DNA of 64,000 nucleotides, from contig CAWDKZ010000013.1 of the NCBI GenBank assembly GCA_963803025.1, positions 248,001 to 312,000 of the forward strand, in the 5' to 3' direction. The notes beneath the pieces were generated by a model. That model searched no databases, was not told the DNA's origin, and saw nothing but the letters and a program-made list of their open reading frames with translations. The number at the start of each line of letters is the position of its first letter. Within the stretch, counting starts at the first letter, position 1. This document shows, one piece after another, positions 42,850 through 51,121 of this stretch. The stretch is from Bog-793 sp963803025 (GTDB lineage: Bacteria; Actinomycetota; Acidimicrobiia; Acidimicrobiales; Bog-793). The translations under genes were made by a program, and so were the position numbers.

Positions 42850-44217
42850 GTGGCGGTAACGAAGGACGAGCTCGGGGCGCTCGCAGGCTCGTACCTCGAC
42901 CGCCAGCGCTGGTTCCAGCTGACGGTCCCGGGCGCGCGCGCCGACGAGATCGATCTCGTCCACTGCGAGATGCTGCGCGACGAGCCCCCGTCGCTCTGCC
43001 GCCTGCTGCTCCGCTGTCGCGGCAGGCACCTCAGTCTCTTCGTCGGGTGGCGTGACGCGGTCGAAGTCTCCGACGCGCTGCACGGGCGGGAGGGCGCGAT
43101 CTTCGGCTCGGTCCTCGACGGCCACCGCACCGCGCTCGTCTACGACGCGCTGGCCGACGACGTCCTCGCGATCGAGCTCTTCCGGCGGGCGACGCGCGGC
43201 AGGGAGACGGCGACGCGGGTCCGCCAGGTCGCGACGGCCGTCTCGCACGCATCGCTCGTGTACGACGGACGGTTCCTCATGAAGTGCTACCGGGTGCTCG
43301 AGGACACGACCCGGCCGGAGATCGAGGTGCTGATGAAGCTCGACGCCGTCGGCTTCAACGCCATCCTCGCCCCGGTCGCGGTGTGGCAGTCCGACGGATT
43401 CGACCTCGCGCTCGTGCGCGAGTTCCTCCCCTCGGCGCTCGAGGGTCGGCTGCTCGCGCTGACGTCGCTGCGCGATCTGCTGGCACGCGTCTCCGGCTAC
43501 GACCGTGCCGACACGGCGGTCACGACGCGTCTCGAGTCCGGCAGCACCTTCGACCCCGCCACCGCCGCGGCAGCCGCGGGAGGGGATCTCGCTTCCGAGA
43601 TGCGACGCCTCGGGGGGACCGCGGCGCGTCTGCATCTCGCGCTCGCCGACGCCTTCGGAGCGACCGAGGTGCCGCCCTCGACGCTCGCCGACGAGGTCGC
43701 GCAGCTCCTCTCGAACGGGTTCGGGGGGCGGACCGCGGGCGAACGGGTCCGCGGCTCCTCCGACCTCGTCGCGCGGGTTCGAGCGCTGCACCCCGGGCGA
43801 GCCGGCTCCGCGATCCGGGTCCACGGCGACTTCCACCTGCGACGGGTGATGCGGGGAGAAACGGGCTGGGTGATCGTCGGTTTCGGCGACGATCCGCTCT
43901 TCGGCGACTCCCTCGCGCTCACGTCGCTCTCCCCACGTTCCGGCACGCCGGTCGAGGACCTCGCCGACATGTGGTTCTCAATCGGCCGTGTCGCCCACGA
44001 GGCGCTCGCCCAGCGTCCGATCGCCGAGGTCGAGCTGGCCGGCCAGCTCGCCAGGGAGTGGGTGCGGCGCAACCGGGGCGCGCTTCTCGCGGGATACCTG
44101 GCGACCCGTGGTATCGACCGGCTGCTCCCGGGCGACGCATCGCTCGTCGAGGAGCTGCTCACGGTGCTCACCGCCGCCCGCGAGCACCGCTACGGAGCGA
44201 CACCCCCGGACCCCTGA
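42850..44217 (+). CDS. Maltokinase-like protein with altered catalytic motif
   Basis: A 455-residue protein of the maltokinase (Mak/Pep2) family, which phosphorylates maltose to maltose-1-phosphate for the GlgE glucan route. The N-terminal cystatin-like cap (LDRQRWFQLTVPGA) and kinase-like C-lobe are present. The catalytic-loop HGD with Asp327 in VHGDFHLRRVMRGETGW is kept. The metal-binding aspartate of the usual DFEGEP motif is missing: the sequence reads VIVGFGDDP with Gly344 there. The later SPLRDVAGMLRSF-like motif is also degraded (SGTPVEDLADMWFSI). It may be inactive, or a neighbouring Asp (347/348) may substitute. GTG 42850 follows treS by 2 bp. Confidence 0.75.
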   Translation: MAVTKDELGALAGSYLDRQRWFQLTVPGARADEIDLVHCEMLRDEPPSLCRLLLRCRGRHLSLFVGWRDAVEVSDALHGREGAIFGSVLDGHRTALVYDALADDVLAIELFRRATRGRETATRVRQVATAVSHASLVYDGRFLMKCYRVLEDTTRPEIEVLMKLDAVGFNAILAPVAVWQSDGFDLALVREFLPSALEGRLLALTSLRDLLARVSGYDRADTAVTTRLESGSTFDPATAAAAAGGDLASEMRRLGGTAARLHLALADAFGATEVPPSTLADEVAQLLSNGFGGRTAGERVRGSSDLVARVRALHPGRAGSAIRVHGDFHLRRVMRGETGWVIVGFGDDPLFGDSLALTSLSPRSGTPVEDLADMWFSIGRVAHEALAQRPIAEVELAGQLAREWVRRNRGALLAGYLATRGIDRLLPGDASLVEELLTVLTAAREHRYGATPPDP

Positions 44218-44342
44218 CCATCGGCGTTCGTCGGCGCGGGCTGTTGATCGTCGCTCGCGTCCGGGGCGGGTGGGCCCCTGGTCACGGTGGCCGCGTCGCC
44301 CGATAGGCGCGCGGTCGGCCACTTCGGCTGGACTGGAGGACC

Positions 44343-45521
44343 GTGGACGACCTGACGACCGGCGAGATCCCGGCGGTGCATGGCGCCTATCTCGACCACG
44401 CGGCGACGACACCGATGCGTGCCGAGGCGGTCGCGGCGATGCTCCCGTTTCTCACCGCGGAGTACGGCAACCCTTCGGGCGTCTACGCGTCGGCGCGACG
44501 TGCCCGGCGGGCCCTCGACGACGCCCGGGACGCGACGGCGGCGGCGCTCGGCTGCGGGCCGGGCGAGGTCGTGTTCACCTCGGGCGGGACCGAGGCCGAC
44601 AACCTCGCCGTGCTCGGCGTGCACGGGCGGGTCGGTGGCACCGTCGTCGTCAGCGCGATCGAGCATCACGCGGTCTTGAACCCCGCGCGCCGCGTCGGCG
44701 CGCGCCTGGTGCGCCCGACGGCCGAGGGCGTCGTCGACCTCGACGCCCTCGTCCGGGCCCTCGACGCGACGGTGGCGCTCGTGAGTGTGATGGCCGTGAA
44801 CAACGAGGTCGGGACCGTCCAGCCGCTCGCCGCGGTCGTGGCCGCGGTGCGCGACCACGCGCCGCGGGCCCTCATCCACAGCGACGCCGTGCAGGCGATG
44901 TCGTGGCGCGACGTCGCGGCGGAGCTCGCGGAGTGTGACCTCGTGTCGATCTCGGCCCACAAGTTCGGTGGGCCGAAGGGCGTTGGCGCGCTCGTCGTGC
45001 GCGGGCGCGCCACCGGGGCGGTCGCGCCGTTGTGCGGCGGTGGCGGCCAGGAGCGGAGCCTGCGGCCGGGAACGGAGAACGTCGCGGGGATCGTGGCGAT
45101 GGCCGCGGCCGCGGTGGCGACGGCAGCGGAACGGCCCGAGGCATGCGCACGGACGCGGGCGCGGCGCGACCGGTTTCTCGACGGACTCGCGGCGTCGGTG
45201 CCGGGGATGGTGGAGTCGGTTCCCCGGGCGTTGACGGCGCCCGGGCACGCCCACGTCCGGTTCCCCGGCGTGCTCGCCGAGGAGCTGCTCTTCCTGCTCG
45301 ACGAGGCCGGCGTCGCCGCGTCCGCCGGTTCGGCGTGCGCGTCCGGGGCGATCGAGCCGAGCCACGTCCTGCACGCGATGGGCTGGAGGGGCCGCGCCGC
45401 GCGTGAAGCCGTGCGGTTCACGCTCGGGCCGGCGACGACCGAGGGCGAGGTTGACTACGCGGCGGGCGTCGTCTCGGGGGCGGTGGCGTCGCTCGCCCGC
45501 GCGGGCGCGATGGGAGACTGA
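44343..45521 (+). CDS. Cysteine desulfurase (IscS/NifS type)
   Basis: A 392-residue class V aminotransferase-fold enzyme that takes sulfur from cysteine. YLDHAATTPMR is the typical start. The PLP lysine is Lys207 in SISAHKFGGPKGVGAL, and the persulfide cysteine is Cys332 in SAGSACASGAIEPSHVL. GGAGG lies just ahead of GTG 44343. The next gene is mnmA (5 bp after the stop), which needs sulfur for tRNA 2-thiouridine, so this is its likely donor. A wider Fe-S role cannot be excluded. Confidence 0.94.
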   Translation: MDDLTTGEIPAVHGAYLDHAATTPMRAEAVAAMLPFLTAEYGNPSGVYASARRARRALDDARDATAAALGCGPGEVVFTSGGTEADNLAVLGVHGRVGGTVVVSAIEHHAVLNPARRVGARLVRPTAEGVVDLDALVRALDATVALVSVMAVNNEVGTVQPLAAVVAAVRDHAPRALIHSDAVQAMSWRDVAAELAECDLVSISAHKFGGPKGVGALVVRGRATGAVAPLCGGGGQERSLRPGTENVAGIVAMAAAAVATAAERPEACARTRARRDRFLDGLAASVPGMVESVPRALTAPGHAHVRFPGVLAEELLFLLDEAGVAASAGSACASGAIEPSHVLHAMGWRGRAAREAVRFTLGPATTEGEVDYAAGVVSGAVASLARAGAMGD

Positions 45522-45525
45522 GCGC

Positions 45526-46563
45526 GTGCGCGTGCTCGTCGCGATGTCCGGCGGTGTCGACTCCTCGGTTGCCGCGGCGCTGCTCGCCGCCGAGGGCCAC
45601 GAGGTCGTCGGTGCGACGCTCAAGCTGTGGGGCGGATCCGGCGACTTGGGCTGCTGCTCGGTCGCCGACGTGGACGACGCGCGCCGGGTCGCCGACCAAC
45701 TCGGAATCGAACACCGCGTGTTCAACTTCACCGACGAGTTCGCAACTGGGGTGGTCGAGCCGTACGTCGCCGCCCACGCCCAGGGCAGGACGCCGAATCC
45801 CTGCGTCGAGTGCAACCGCGCCGTGAAGTTCGGCCATCTTGCCGACCGCGCCCGCCGGCTCGGCTTCGACGCCATCGCGACGGGGCACCACGCCCGGGTG
45901 AGCGTCGAGGGTGGGCGGGTGCGGCTTCGCCGGGGGGCCGACCGCCTGAAGGACCAGTCCTACGTGCTCTCGACCCTGTCGGCTCGGGAGCTCGCCCGCG
46001 TCCTGATGCCGATCGGCGAACTCACCAAACCCCTCGTGCGCGAGCTCGCCGGGCGGTTTGGACTTCGTACCGCCGCCAAGCCCGACAGCCAGGACGTGTG
46101 CTTCATCGCCTCGAGGTCCCCGGGACTCGGGCGGTCCGCCTTCCTGGCGGAGAGGATCCCCCTCCACGCCGGCCGCGTCGTCGACGTGGCGACGGGCGCC
46201 GAGCTGGGGGCGCTCGACGCGGTCGAGCTCGTGACGGTCGGCCAGCGCCGTGGTCTCGGCGTCGCCGTCGGCGACCGCCGTTACGCGGTCCGGGTCGACG
46301 TCGCCTCGGCGACCGTGTTCGCGGGCTCGCGCGAGGACCTCTTGGTGGGGGGCGTGGAATTCCGCGCGCGTACCTGGTTCGACGTGCCGGTGCCGACGGG
46401 TTCGCCGGTGCTCGCCCAGGCGAGCGCCCACGGCCCCGCCCGTCGCGCCGTCGTCACCTCCGGGGGGATCGAGTTCCACCGGCCCGAGAGGCGGGTCGCT
46501 CCCGGTCAGGTCGTCGCGTGCTACGTCGGCGACACGGTCGTCGGCTCGGGCGTCGCCCGATGA
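45526..46563 (+). CDS. mnmA: tRNA-specific 2-thiouridylase
   Basis: A 345-residue ATP-pyrophosphatase-type enzyme that adds sulfur to U34 of tRNAs for Lys, Glu and Gln. The PP-loop is MSGGVDSSVAAALL. The catalytic cysteines are Cys93 (in PNPCVECNRAVKF) and Cys192 (in DSQDVCFI), and VTVGQRRGLGV begins the C-terminal domains. GTG 45526 is chosen; GTG 45532 is equally possible. The stop overlaps the ligA ATG as ATGA. Confidence 0.95.
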   Translation: MRVLVAMSGGVDSSVAAALLAAEGHEVVGATLKLWGGSGDLGCCSVADVDDARRVADQLGIEHRVFNFTDEFATGVVEPYVAAHAQGRTPNPCVECNRAVKFGHLADRARRLGFDAIATGHHARVSVEGGRVRLRRGADRLKDQSYVLSTLSARELARVLMPIGELTKPLVRELAGRFGLRTAAKPDSQDVCFIASRSPGLGRSAFLAERIPLHAGRVVDVATGAELGALDAVELVTVGQRRGLGVAVGDRRYAVRVDVASATVFAGSREDLLVGGVEFRARTWFDVPVPTGSPVLAQASAHGPARRAVVTSGGIEFHRPERRVAPGQVVACYVGDTVVGSGVAR

Positions 46564-48704
46564 CGGCCGCCACCCCCGCCGACGCGCCGCTCGTCGAGGG
46601 ACTGGCGAGTGAGCACGCCGTGGCCTCCGGCGGCGATCCGGCGGCGCGGGCGGCCGAACTGCGGGAGCTGATCCGCTACCACTCGGCGCGGTACCACCGC
46701 GACGACGCCCCGGAGATCGCCGACGCCGAGTACGACGCCCTCGTCGTCGAGTTGCAGCGCCTCGGGCGCGACCACCCCGAACTCGCGGGCGGGGACTCGG
46801 TCGCGGATTCGGTCGGCGCCGCGCCCTCGGGCCAGTTCGCGCCGGTGCGCCACGCCGTGCGGATGATGAGCCTCGACAACGTCTTCTCGCTCGAGGAGCT
46901 CCGAGCGTGGGGCGAGCGCGTCGAACGGCTGCTCGCGGCGGAGCCGGGCGTCGGCGCCGGGGTGGTGGTGCGTTACGTCTGCGAGCCGAAGATCGACGGG
47001 CTCGCCGTCTCGCTCCGCTACGAGCGCGGCCGTCTCGTGCAGGCCGCGACCCGGGGCGACGGGACGACCGGCGAGGACGTCACGGCGAACGTGCGCACGA
47101 TCGCCGCGGTCCCGGAACGGCTCGCGCTCGCGCCCGACGACCTGCCCGAGATCTTCGAGGTGCGCGGTGAGGTTTACCTGCCGATCTCGGCGTTCGAGGA
47201 CCTCAACCGGCGCCAGATCGCGGCCGGCCTGCGGCCATTCGCCAACCCCCGCAACTCCGCCGCCGGGTCGTTGCGCCAGAAGGACCCGTCGATCACGGCG
47301 GCGCGGCCGCTGGCGTTCTGGGCCTACCAGGTCGGCGAGGTGGACGGGGGTGCCGCCGGGCCGCAGGGCGACCGTCTCGGCTCGCACGCGGCATCGCTCG
47401 AGCTCGTGCGGCGGGCGGGCCTTCCGGTCAACCCCGAGACGCGGACGGTCGACGGCCTCGAGGACGTCTACGACTTCTGCCGCCACTGGCAGGAGCACCG
47501 CCACGACGTCGACTACGAGATCGACGGCGCCGTCGCCAAGGTGAACGACCTGGTGCTGCAGCGGGCACTCGGCGCGACCGCCCGCGCCCCGCGCTGGGCG
47601 ATCGCCTTCAAGTTCCCGCCGGAGGAGCGCACGACGCTGCTCGAGGACATCCTCGTCTCGATCGGCCGGACGGGCCGGGCGACGCCGTACGCGAAGTTGA
47701 CTCCGGTCGTCGTGGCCGGGTCGACGGTCGAGTACGCGACGCTCCACAACGAGGACCAGGTGCGCGAGAAGGACGTCCGACCCTGCGACACGGTGATCGT
47801 GCGCAAGGCGGGCGACGTGATCCCCGAGGTGGTCGCCGCGGTGCCGGCGCGGCGACCCGCCGGGAGCGTCCCGTGGCGGTTCCCCGCACGCTGCCCAAGC
47901 TGTGACAGCCCGCTCGTGCGTCTCGCGGGCGAGGCGGACACCTACTGCGTCAACCTGGAATGCGCCGCCCAGCGGGTGCAGCGCCTCGCGCACTTTTGTT
48001 CGCGCGGCGCGATGGACATCGAAGGTCTCGGCGAGCAGCGGGTCACCCAGCTCGTCGGGACGGGGATGCTCGCTGACGTGGCGGACGTCTACGCGCTCTC
48101 GGCCGGGCGGCTCGCCCCCCTCGAGGGTTTCGGGACGATCTCGGCGCAGAACCTCGTCGAGGCGATCGCGGCGTCGGCCACGCGGGGCCTCAGCCGACTG
48201 CTCGTCGGGCTGTCGATCCGCCACGTCGGCTCGACCGTCGCCGACGCGCTCGCGGTCCACTTCGTCGATCTCGACGAACTCGCCACGGCGGACGAGCCCC
48301 GGCTTGGCGCCGTCGACGGCGTGGGGCCCGTGATCGCGCAGAGCGTGCGCACCTTCTTTTCGGCCGAACGCAACCGTGCGGTGATCGAGAAGCTGCGCGC
48401 CGCCGGGGTCAGCTTCGCCTCGGACCGCTACCCGGCGGGGGAGGCGCCGGCGCTCGCACAGACGCTCGCGGGGCGGTCCGTCGTCGTCACCGGGACCCTC
48501 GAGGGATTCACCCGGGACGAGGCCGAGGCGGCGATCGCCGCCCGCGGCGGCAAGTCGCCGGGGTCGGTCTCGGCCAAGACCACGGCACTCGTTGTCGGGG
48601 CGGAACCCGGCGCGGCCAAGACCGCCAAGGCCGACGCGCTCGGCCTGCCGGTGCTCGACGAAGCCGGGTTCGTCCACCTGCTCGAGACCGGCGAGATCTC
48701 CTGA
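46560..48704 (+). CDS. ligA: NAD+-dependent DNA ligase
   Basis: A 714-residue essential replicative ligase. The order is an Ia domain that binds NMN (YHSARYHRDDAPEIADAEYD), the adenylation domain with Lys144 in CEPKIDGLAVSLRYERG, the OB fold (VTPVVVAGSTVEY-like region), a four-Cys zinc finger (CPSCDSPLVRLAGEADTYC plus VNLEC), helix-hairpin-helix repeats, and a C-terminal BRCT domain (LAGRSVVVTGTLEGFTRDEA). ATG 46560 overlaps the mnmA stop. This is the usual mnmA-ligA-gat neighbourhood of actinobacteria. Confidence 0.97.
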   Translation: MTAATPADAPLVEGLASEHAVASGGDPAARAAELRELIRYHSARYHRDDAPEIADAEYDALVVELQRLGRDHPELAGGDSVADSVGAAPSGQFAPVRHAVRMMSLDNVFSLEELRAWGERVERLLAAEPGVGAGVVVRYVCEPKIDGLAVSLRYERGRLVQAATRGDGTTGEDVTANVRTIAAVPERLALAPDDLPEIFEVRGEVYLPISAFEDLNRRQIAAGLRPFANPRNSAAGSLRQKDPSITAARPLAFWAYQVGEVDGGAAGPQGDRLGSHAASLELVRRAGLPVNPETRTVDGLEDVYDFCRHWQEHRHDVDYEIDGAVAKVNDLVLQRALGATARAPRWAIAFKFPPEERTTLLEDILVSIGRTGRATPYAKLTPVVVAGSTVEYATLHNEDQVREKDVRPCDTVIVRKAGDVIPEVVAAVPARRPAGSVPWRFPARCPSCDSPLVRLAGEADTYCVNLECAAQRVQRLAHFCSRGAMDIEGLGEQRVTQLVGTGMLADVADVYALSAGRLAPLEGFGTISAQNLVEAIAASATRGLSRLLVGLSIRHVGSTVADALAVHFVDLDELATADEPRLGAVDGVGPVIAQSVRTFFSAERNRAVIEKLRAAGVSFASDRYPAGEAPALAQTLAGRSVVVTGTLEGFTRDEAEAAIAARGGKSPGSVSAKTTALVVGAEPGAAKTAKADALGLPVLDEAGFVHLLETGEIS

Positions 48705-48721
48705 ACGGGGCGCCGCACCGA

Positions 48722-49132
48722 CTACTCGGTGATGGCGCGGATCTCCTCGGCGAGCCGGAGCTGACGCGGTGACGGCGTCGCCTGCTGGAAGGCGAGGAGC
48801 TTCGTCACGTCGCCCTCGATCCGGACCCGTCCCAGCAGGAAAGCCTCCGCGCCGGCCTGGACGTCGCCTTGCACGAGGACGGCCTTGGCGAGCTCGTAGT
48901 CGAGACGGACGGTGAGCTCGGGGCCCTCGAGGTGACCGAGGTCGAGATCGGCGATGCCCTGCGAGGTGTCGAGGTGGGCGTCGAGCGCGCCGGTGCCGAA
49001 GGGCACGCCCTCGATGACGAGGTTCATCCGGACGCTCGTCGTCGGCGCCGCCGCAGAGTCCGCGTAGCCGGCGTAGACGCGGTGCGCGGCGTCGACCCAC
49101 GCCGGGCTCAAGAAGGCGTGCTTCGACGTCAC
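48722..49132 (-). CDS. SCP2 sterol-carrier-like domain protein
   Basis: A 136-residue single-domain protein resembling the SCP2 sterol-binding fold: MNLVIEGVPFG, then DLDLGHLEGPELTVRLDYEL, then LLGRVRIEGDVTKLLAFQQA. Such proteins bind lipids or acyl chains. The GTG at 49132 has GAGGAG 5 nt upstream and is clearly preferred over longer frames that run into gatC. It is convergent with ligA (17 bp apart) and divergent from gatC. Its ligand is unknown. Confidence 0.82.
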   Translation of the reverse strand: MTSKHAFLSPAWVDAAHRVYAGYADSAAAPTTSVRMNLVIEGVPFGTGALDAHLDTSQGIADLDLGHLEGPELTVRLDYELAKAVLVQGDVQAGAEAFLLGRVRIEGDVTKLLAFQQATPSPRQLRLAEEIRAITE

Positions 49133-49222
49133 CGGTCTCCTCAGCGAGGCGCCGGGGCCGGGTGGCACCGCGCCACGCCGACCGCAGACTAGCGGTCGAT
49201 TCGGCGCCAACTGGCGGCTCTG

Positions 49223-49228
49223 TACGAT
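49223..49228 (+). promoter_or_regulatory. -10 box upstream of gatCAB
   Basis: TACGAT at 49223-49228 with a GTG 6 nt further on. This is probably the promoter for a small upstream frame and gatCAB. No good -35 is visible. Confidence 0.4.
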
Positions 49229-49234
49229 GAGGAG

Positions 49235-49339
49235 GTGCCCTTGCTCCTGCCTGCGCCGACCGCGACTTCCCCGGCGTGGTTCGGGTTGTCGGGAACGCTT
49301 CGTCGTGTCCGTCGGAAGAATCGTGGGTGCCTGAGTTGA
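49235..49339 (+). CDS. Possible leaderless upstream ORF coupled to gatC
   Basis: A 34-codon frame beginning GTG 49235, placed 6 nt after a TACGAT box as in other leaderless genes here. The peptide starts VPLLLPAPTATSPAWFGLSG and ends in a basic stretch (RRVRRKNRGCLS). Its TGA (49337-49339) overlaps the in-frame TTG of gatC at 49336 as TTGA, and lies 10 nt past the GTG 49327 alternative. It could couple translation of gatC to initiation at the mRNA 5' end. No homology is recognised, so it may be only a translated leader. Confidence 0.35.
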   Translation: MPLLLPAPTATSPAWFGLSGTLRRVRRKNRGCLS

Positions 49340-49638
49340 CCGCATCGTTCTCCCGCGACGACGTCGTCTACGTCGCGCAACTCGCCCGGCTCGACCTCGA
49401 GCGCGGTGAGGTCGACCTGTACGCCGCACAGCTCGCCTCGATCCTCGACCACGTCGCCGCCGTGACCGGCCTTGACACGACCGACGTGCCCGCCACCGCG
49501 CACCCGCTCGAACTCGCGAACGTGCTGCGGCCGGACACGCCTGGGCCGACACTGGACCGCGCCGAGGTGCTCGCCCAGGCACCGCTCGTCGAGGGCGGAC
49601 GCTTCCGCGTCCCACCGATCCTCGGGGAGGCGCCGTGA
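49327..49638 (+). CDS. gatC: Asp-tRNA(Asn)/Glu-tRNA(Gln) amidotransferase subunit C
   Basis: A ~103-residue GatC that wraps around the GatA-GatB interface. The pattern SRDDVVYVAQLARLDLERGE and later TDVPATAHPLELANVLRPD, with APLVEGGRFRVPPIL at the end, is diagnostic. The start is either GTG 49327 (GGAAG ~8 nt upstream) or TTG 49336, which overlaps the stop of a small upstream frame. The stop overlaps the gatA GTG (GTGA). Confidence 0.93.
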   Translation: MPELTASFSRDDVVYVAQLARLDLERGEVDLYAAQLASILDHVAAVTGLDTTDVPATAHPLELANVLRPDTPGPTLDRAEVLAQAPLVEGGRFRVPPILGEAP

Positions 49639-51121
49639 GCGCTTCCGCCGAGGCGCGCCCAGCCGGCGCCGTCGAGACCGCCGCCGCGGTGCGGTCAGGC
49701 GCGAGGCGGGCGCGCGACGTCGTCGCGGCCGCGTTGGCGCGCATCGCCACCTACGAGGGCGAGATCCACTGTTTCAACACGGTGACCGGCGACGCTGCCC
49801 TCGTCGCCGCCAACCGGATCGACGCCGCGGTGGCGGCGGGCCACGACCCGGGCCCGCTCGCCGGCGTCCCGATCGCGCTGAAGGACAACCTGTGCACCCG
49901 GGGGGTTCCGACGACGGCCGGGTCGCGCATTCTCGAGGGCTGGTTGCCGCCGTACGACGCGACCGTCGTCCGGGACGTCGAGGCTGCCGGCGCCGTCGTC
50001 GTCGGCAAGACGAACCTCGACGAGTTCGCGATGGGCTCGTCGACGGAGAACTCCGCCTTCGGGCCGACCCACAACCCGTGGGACCTGAACCGGGTGCCCG
50101 GTGGTTCCTCCGGGGGGAGTGCCGCCGCGGTCGCGGCGGGTTTCGTGCCGCTCGCACTCGGCTCGGACACCGGTGGTTCGGTCCGTCAGCCGGCGTCGCT
50201 CTGCGGGGTGGTCGGGGTCAAGCCGACCTACGGCCTCGTGTCGCGTTACGGGTTGATCGCCTTCGCGAGCTCGCTCGACCAGGTCGGTCCGTTCGCCGCC
50301 TCCGTCGCCGACGCCGCGGCGTTGCTCGACGTCGTCGCCGGCCACGACCCGGCGGACTCGACGTCGCTCGACGTCGCCTCCGAGCCGGTCGCGAGCCACC
50401 TCGACGACGGGGTCGCGGGGCTGCGCGTCGGCGTCATCTCGGACTTCCTCGTCGACGCCAGCCCCTCCTGCGTCGCTGCAGTGCGGGAGGCGGCGGAGGT
50501 GCTCGCCGCAGCGGGGGCGGTCGTCGAGGAGGTCGCCATCCCCGCGCTCATGCTCGGTCTGTCCGCCTACTACCTCGTCGCCCCGGCGGAGGCGTCGTCG
50601 AACCTCGCGCGTTACGACGGCGTGCGTTACGGGCTGCGCGTCGACGGCGCGAACGTCTCACGGATGAACGGCCGCTCGCGTTCCGCGGGCTTCGGCCCCG
50701 AGGTGAAGAGGCGCATCATGCTCGGCACCTACGTGCTCTCCGCCGGGTACTACGACGCTTACTACGGCCAGGCCCAGCGGGTGCGCACGCTCGTCGCCCG
50801 CGGTTTCGCAGACGCGTACGAGCGCTTCGACGTGCTCATCGGTCCGACGTCGCCGACGGTCGCCTTTGAGATCGGCGCCAAGACCCAGGACCCGCTGGCG
50901 ATGTACCTGTCGGACCTCTACACGATCCCGACGAATCTTGCCGGCCACCCGGCGATGAGCGTGCCCTTCTCGCTCTCCGCGGGTCTCCCCGTTGGCGTCC
51001 AGGTGCTCGCGCCCGCCCTCGGCGAGGGGCCGATGTTCCGTGCCGCGGCCGTGATCGAGCATGGCGCGGATCCCGGGCGCGCGGGCCGATCGAACCCCGC
51101 TCGGCGGGGGTGGCGCGATGA
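49635..51121 (+). CDS. gatA: Asp-tRNA(Asn)/Glu-tRNA(Gln) amidotransferase subunit A, apparent frameshift at 3' end
   Basis: The glutaminase subunit, which delivers ammonia to misacylated tRNA. The Ser-cisSer-Lys triad is Lys83 (ALKDNLC), Ser158 (PGGSSGGSAAA) and Ser182 (GSDTGGSVRQP). The protein is normal through PVGVQVLAPALGEGPMFRAA (near residue 470). The frame then has no stop and runs across gatB to 52067 as low-complexity Arg-rich sequence. One added base near the end, for example in the G5 run at 51106-51110, gives TGA at 51119-51121, forming ATGA with the gatB ATG. I give that as the likely natural end (~495 residues). Confidence 0.88.
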
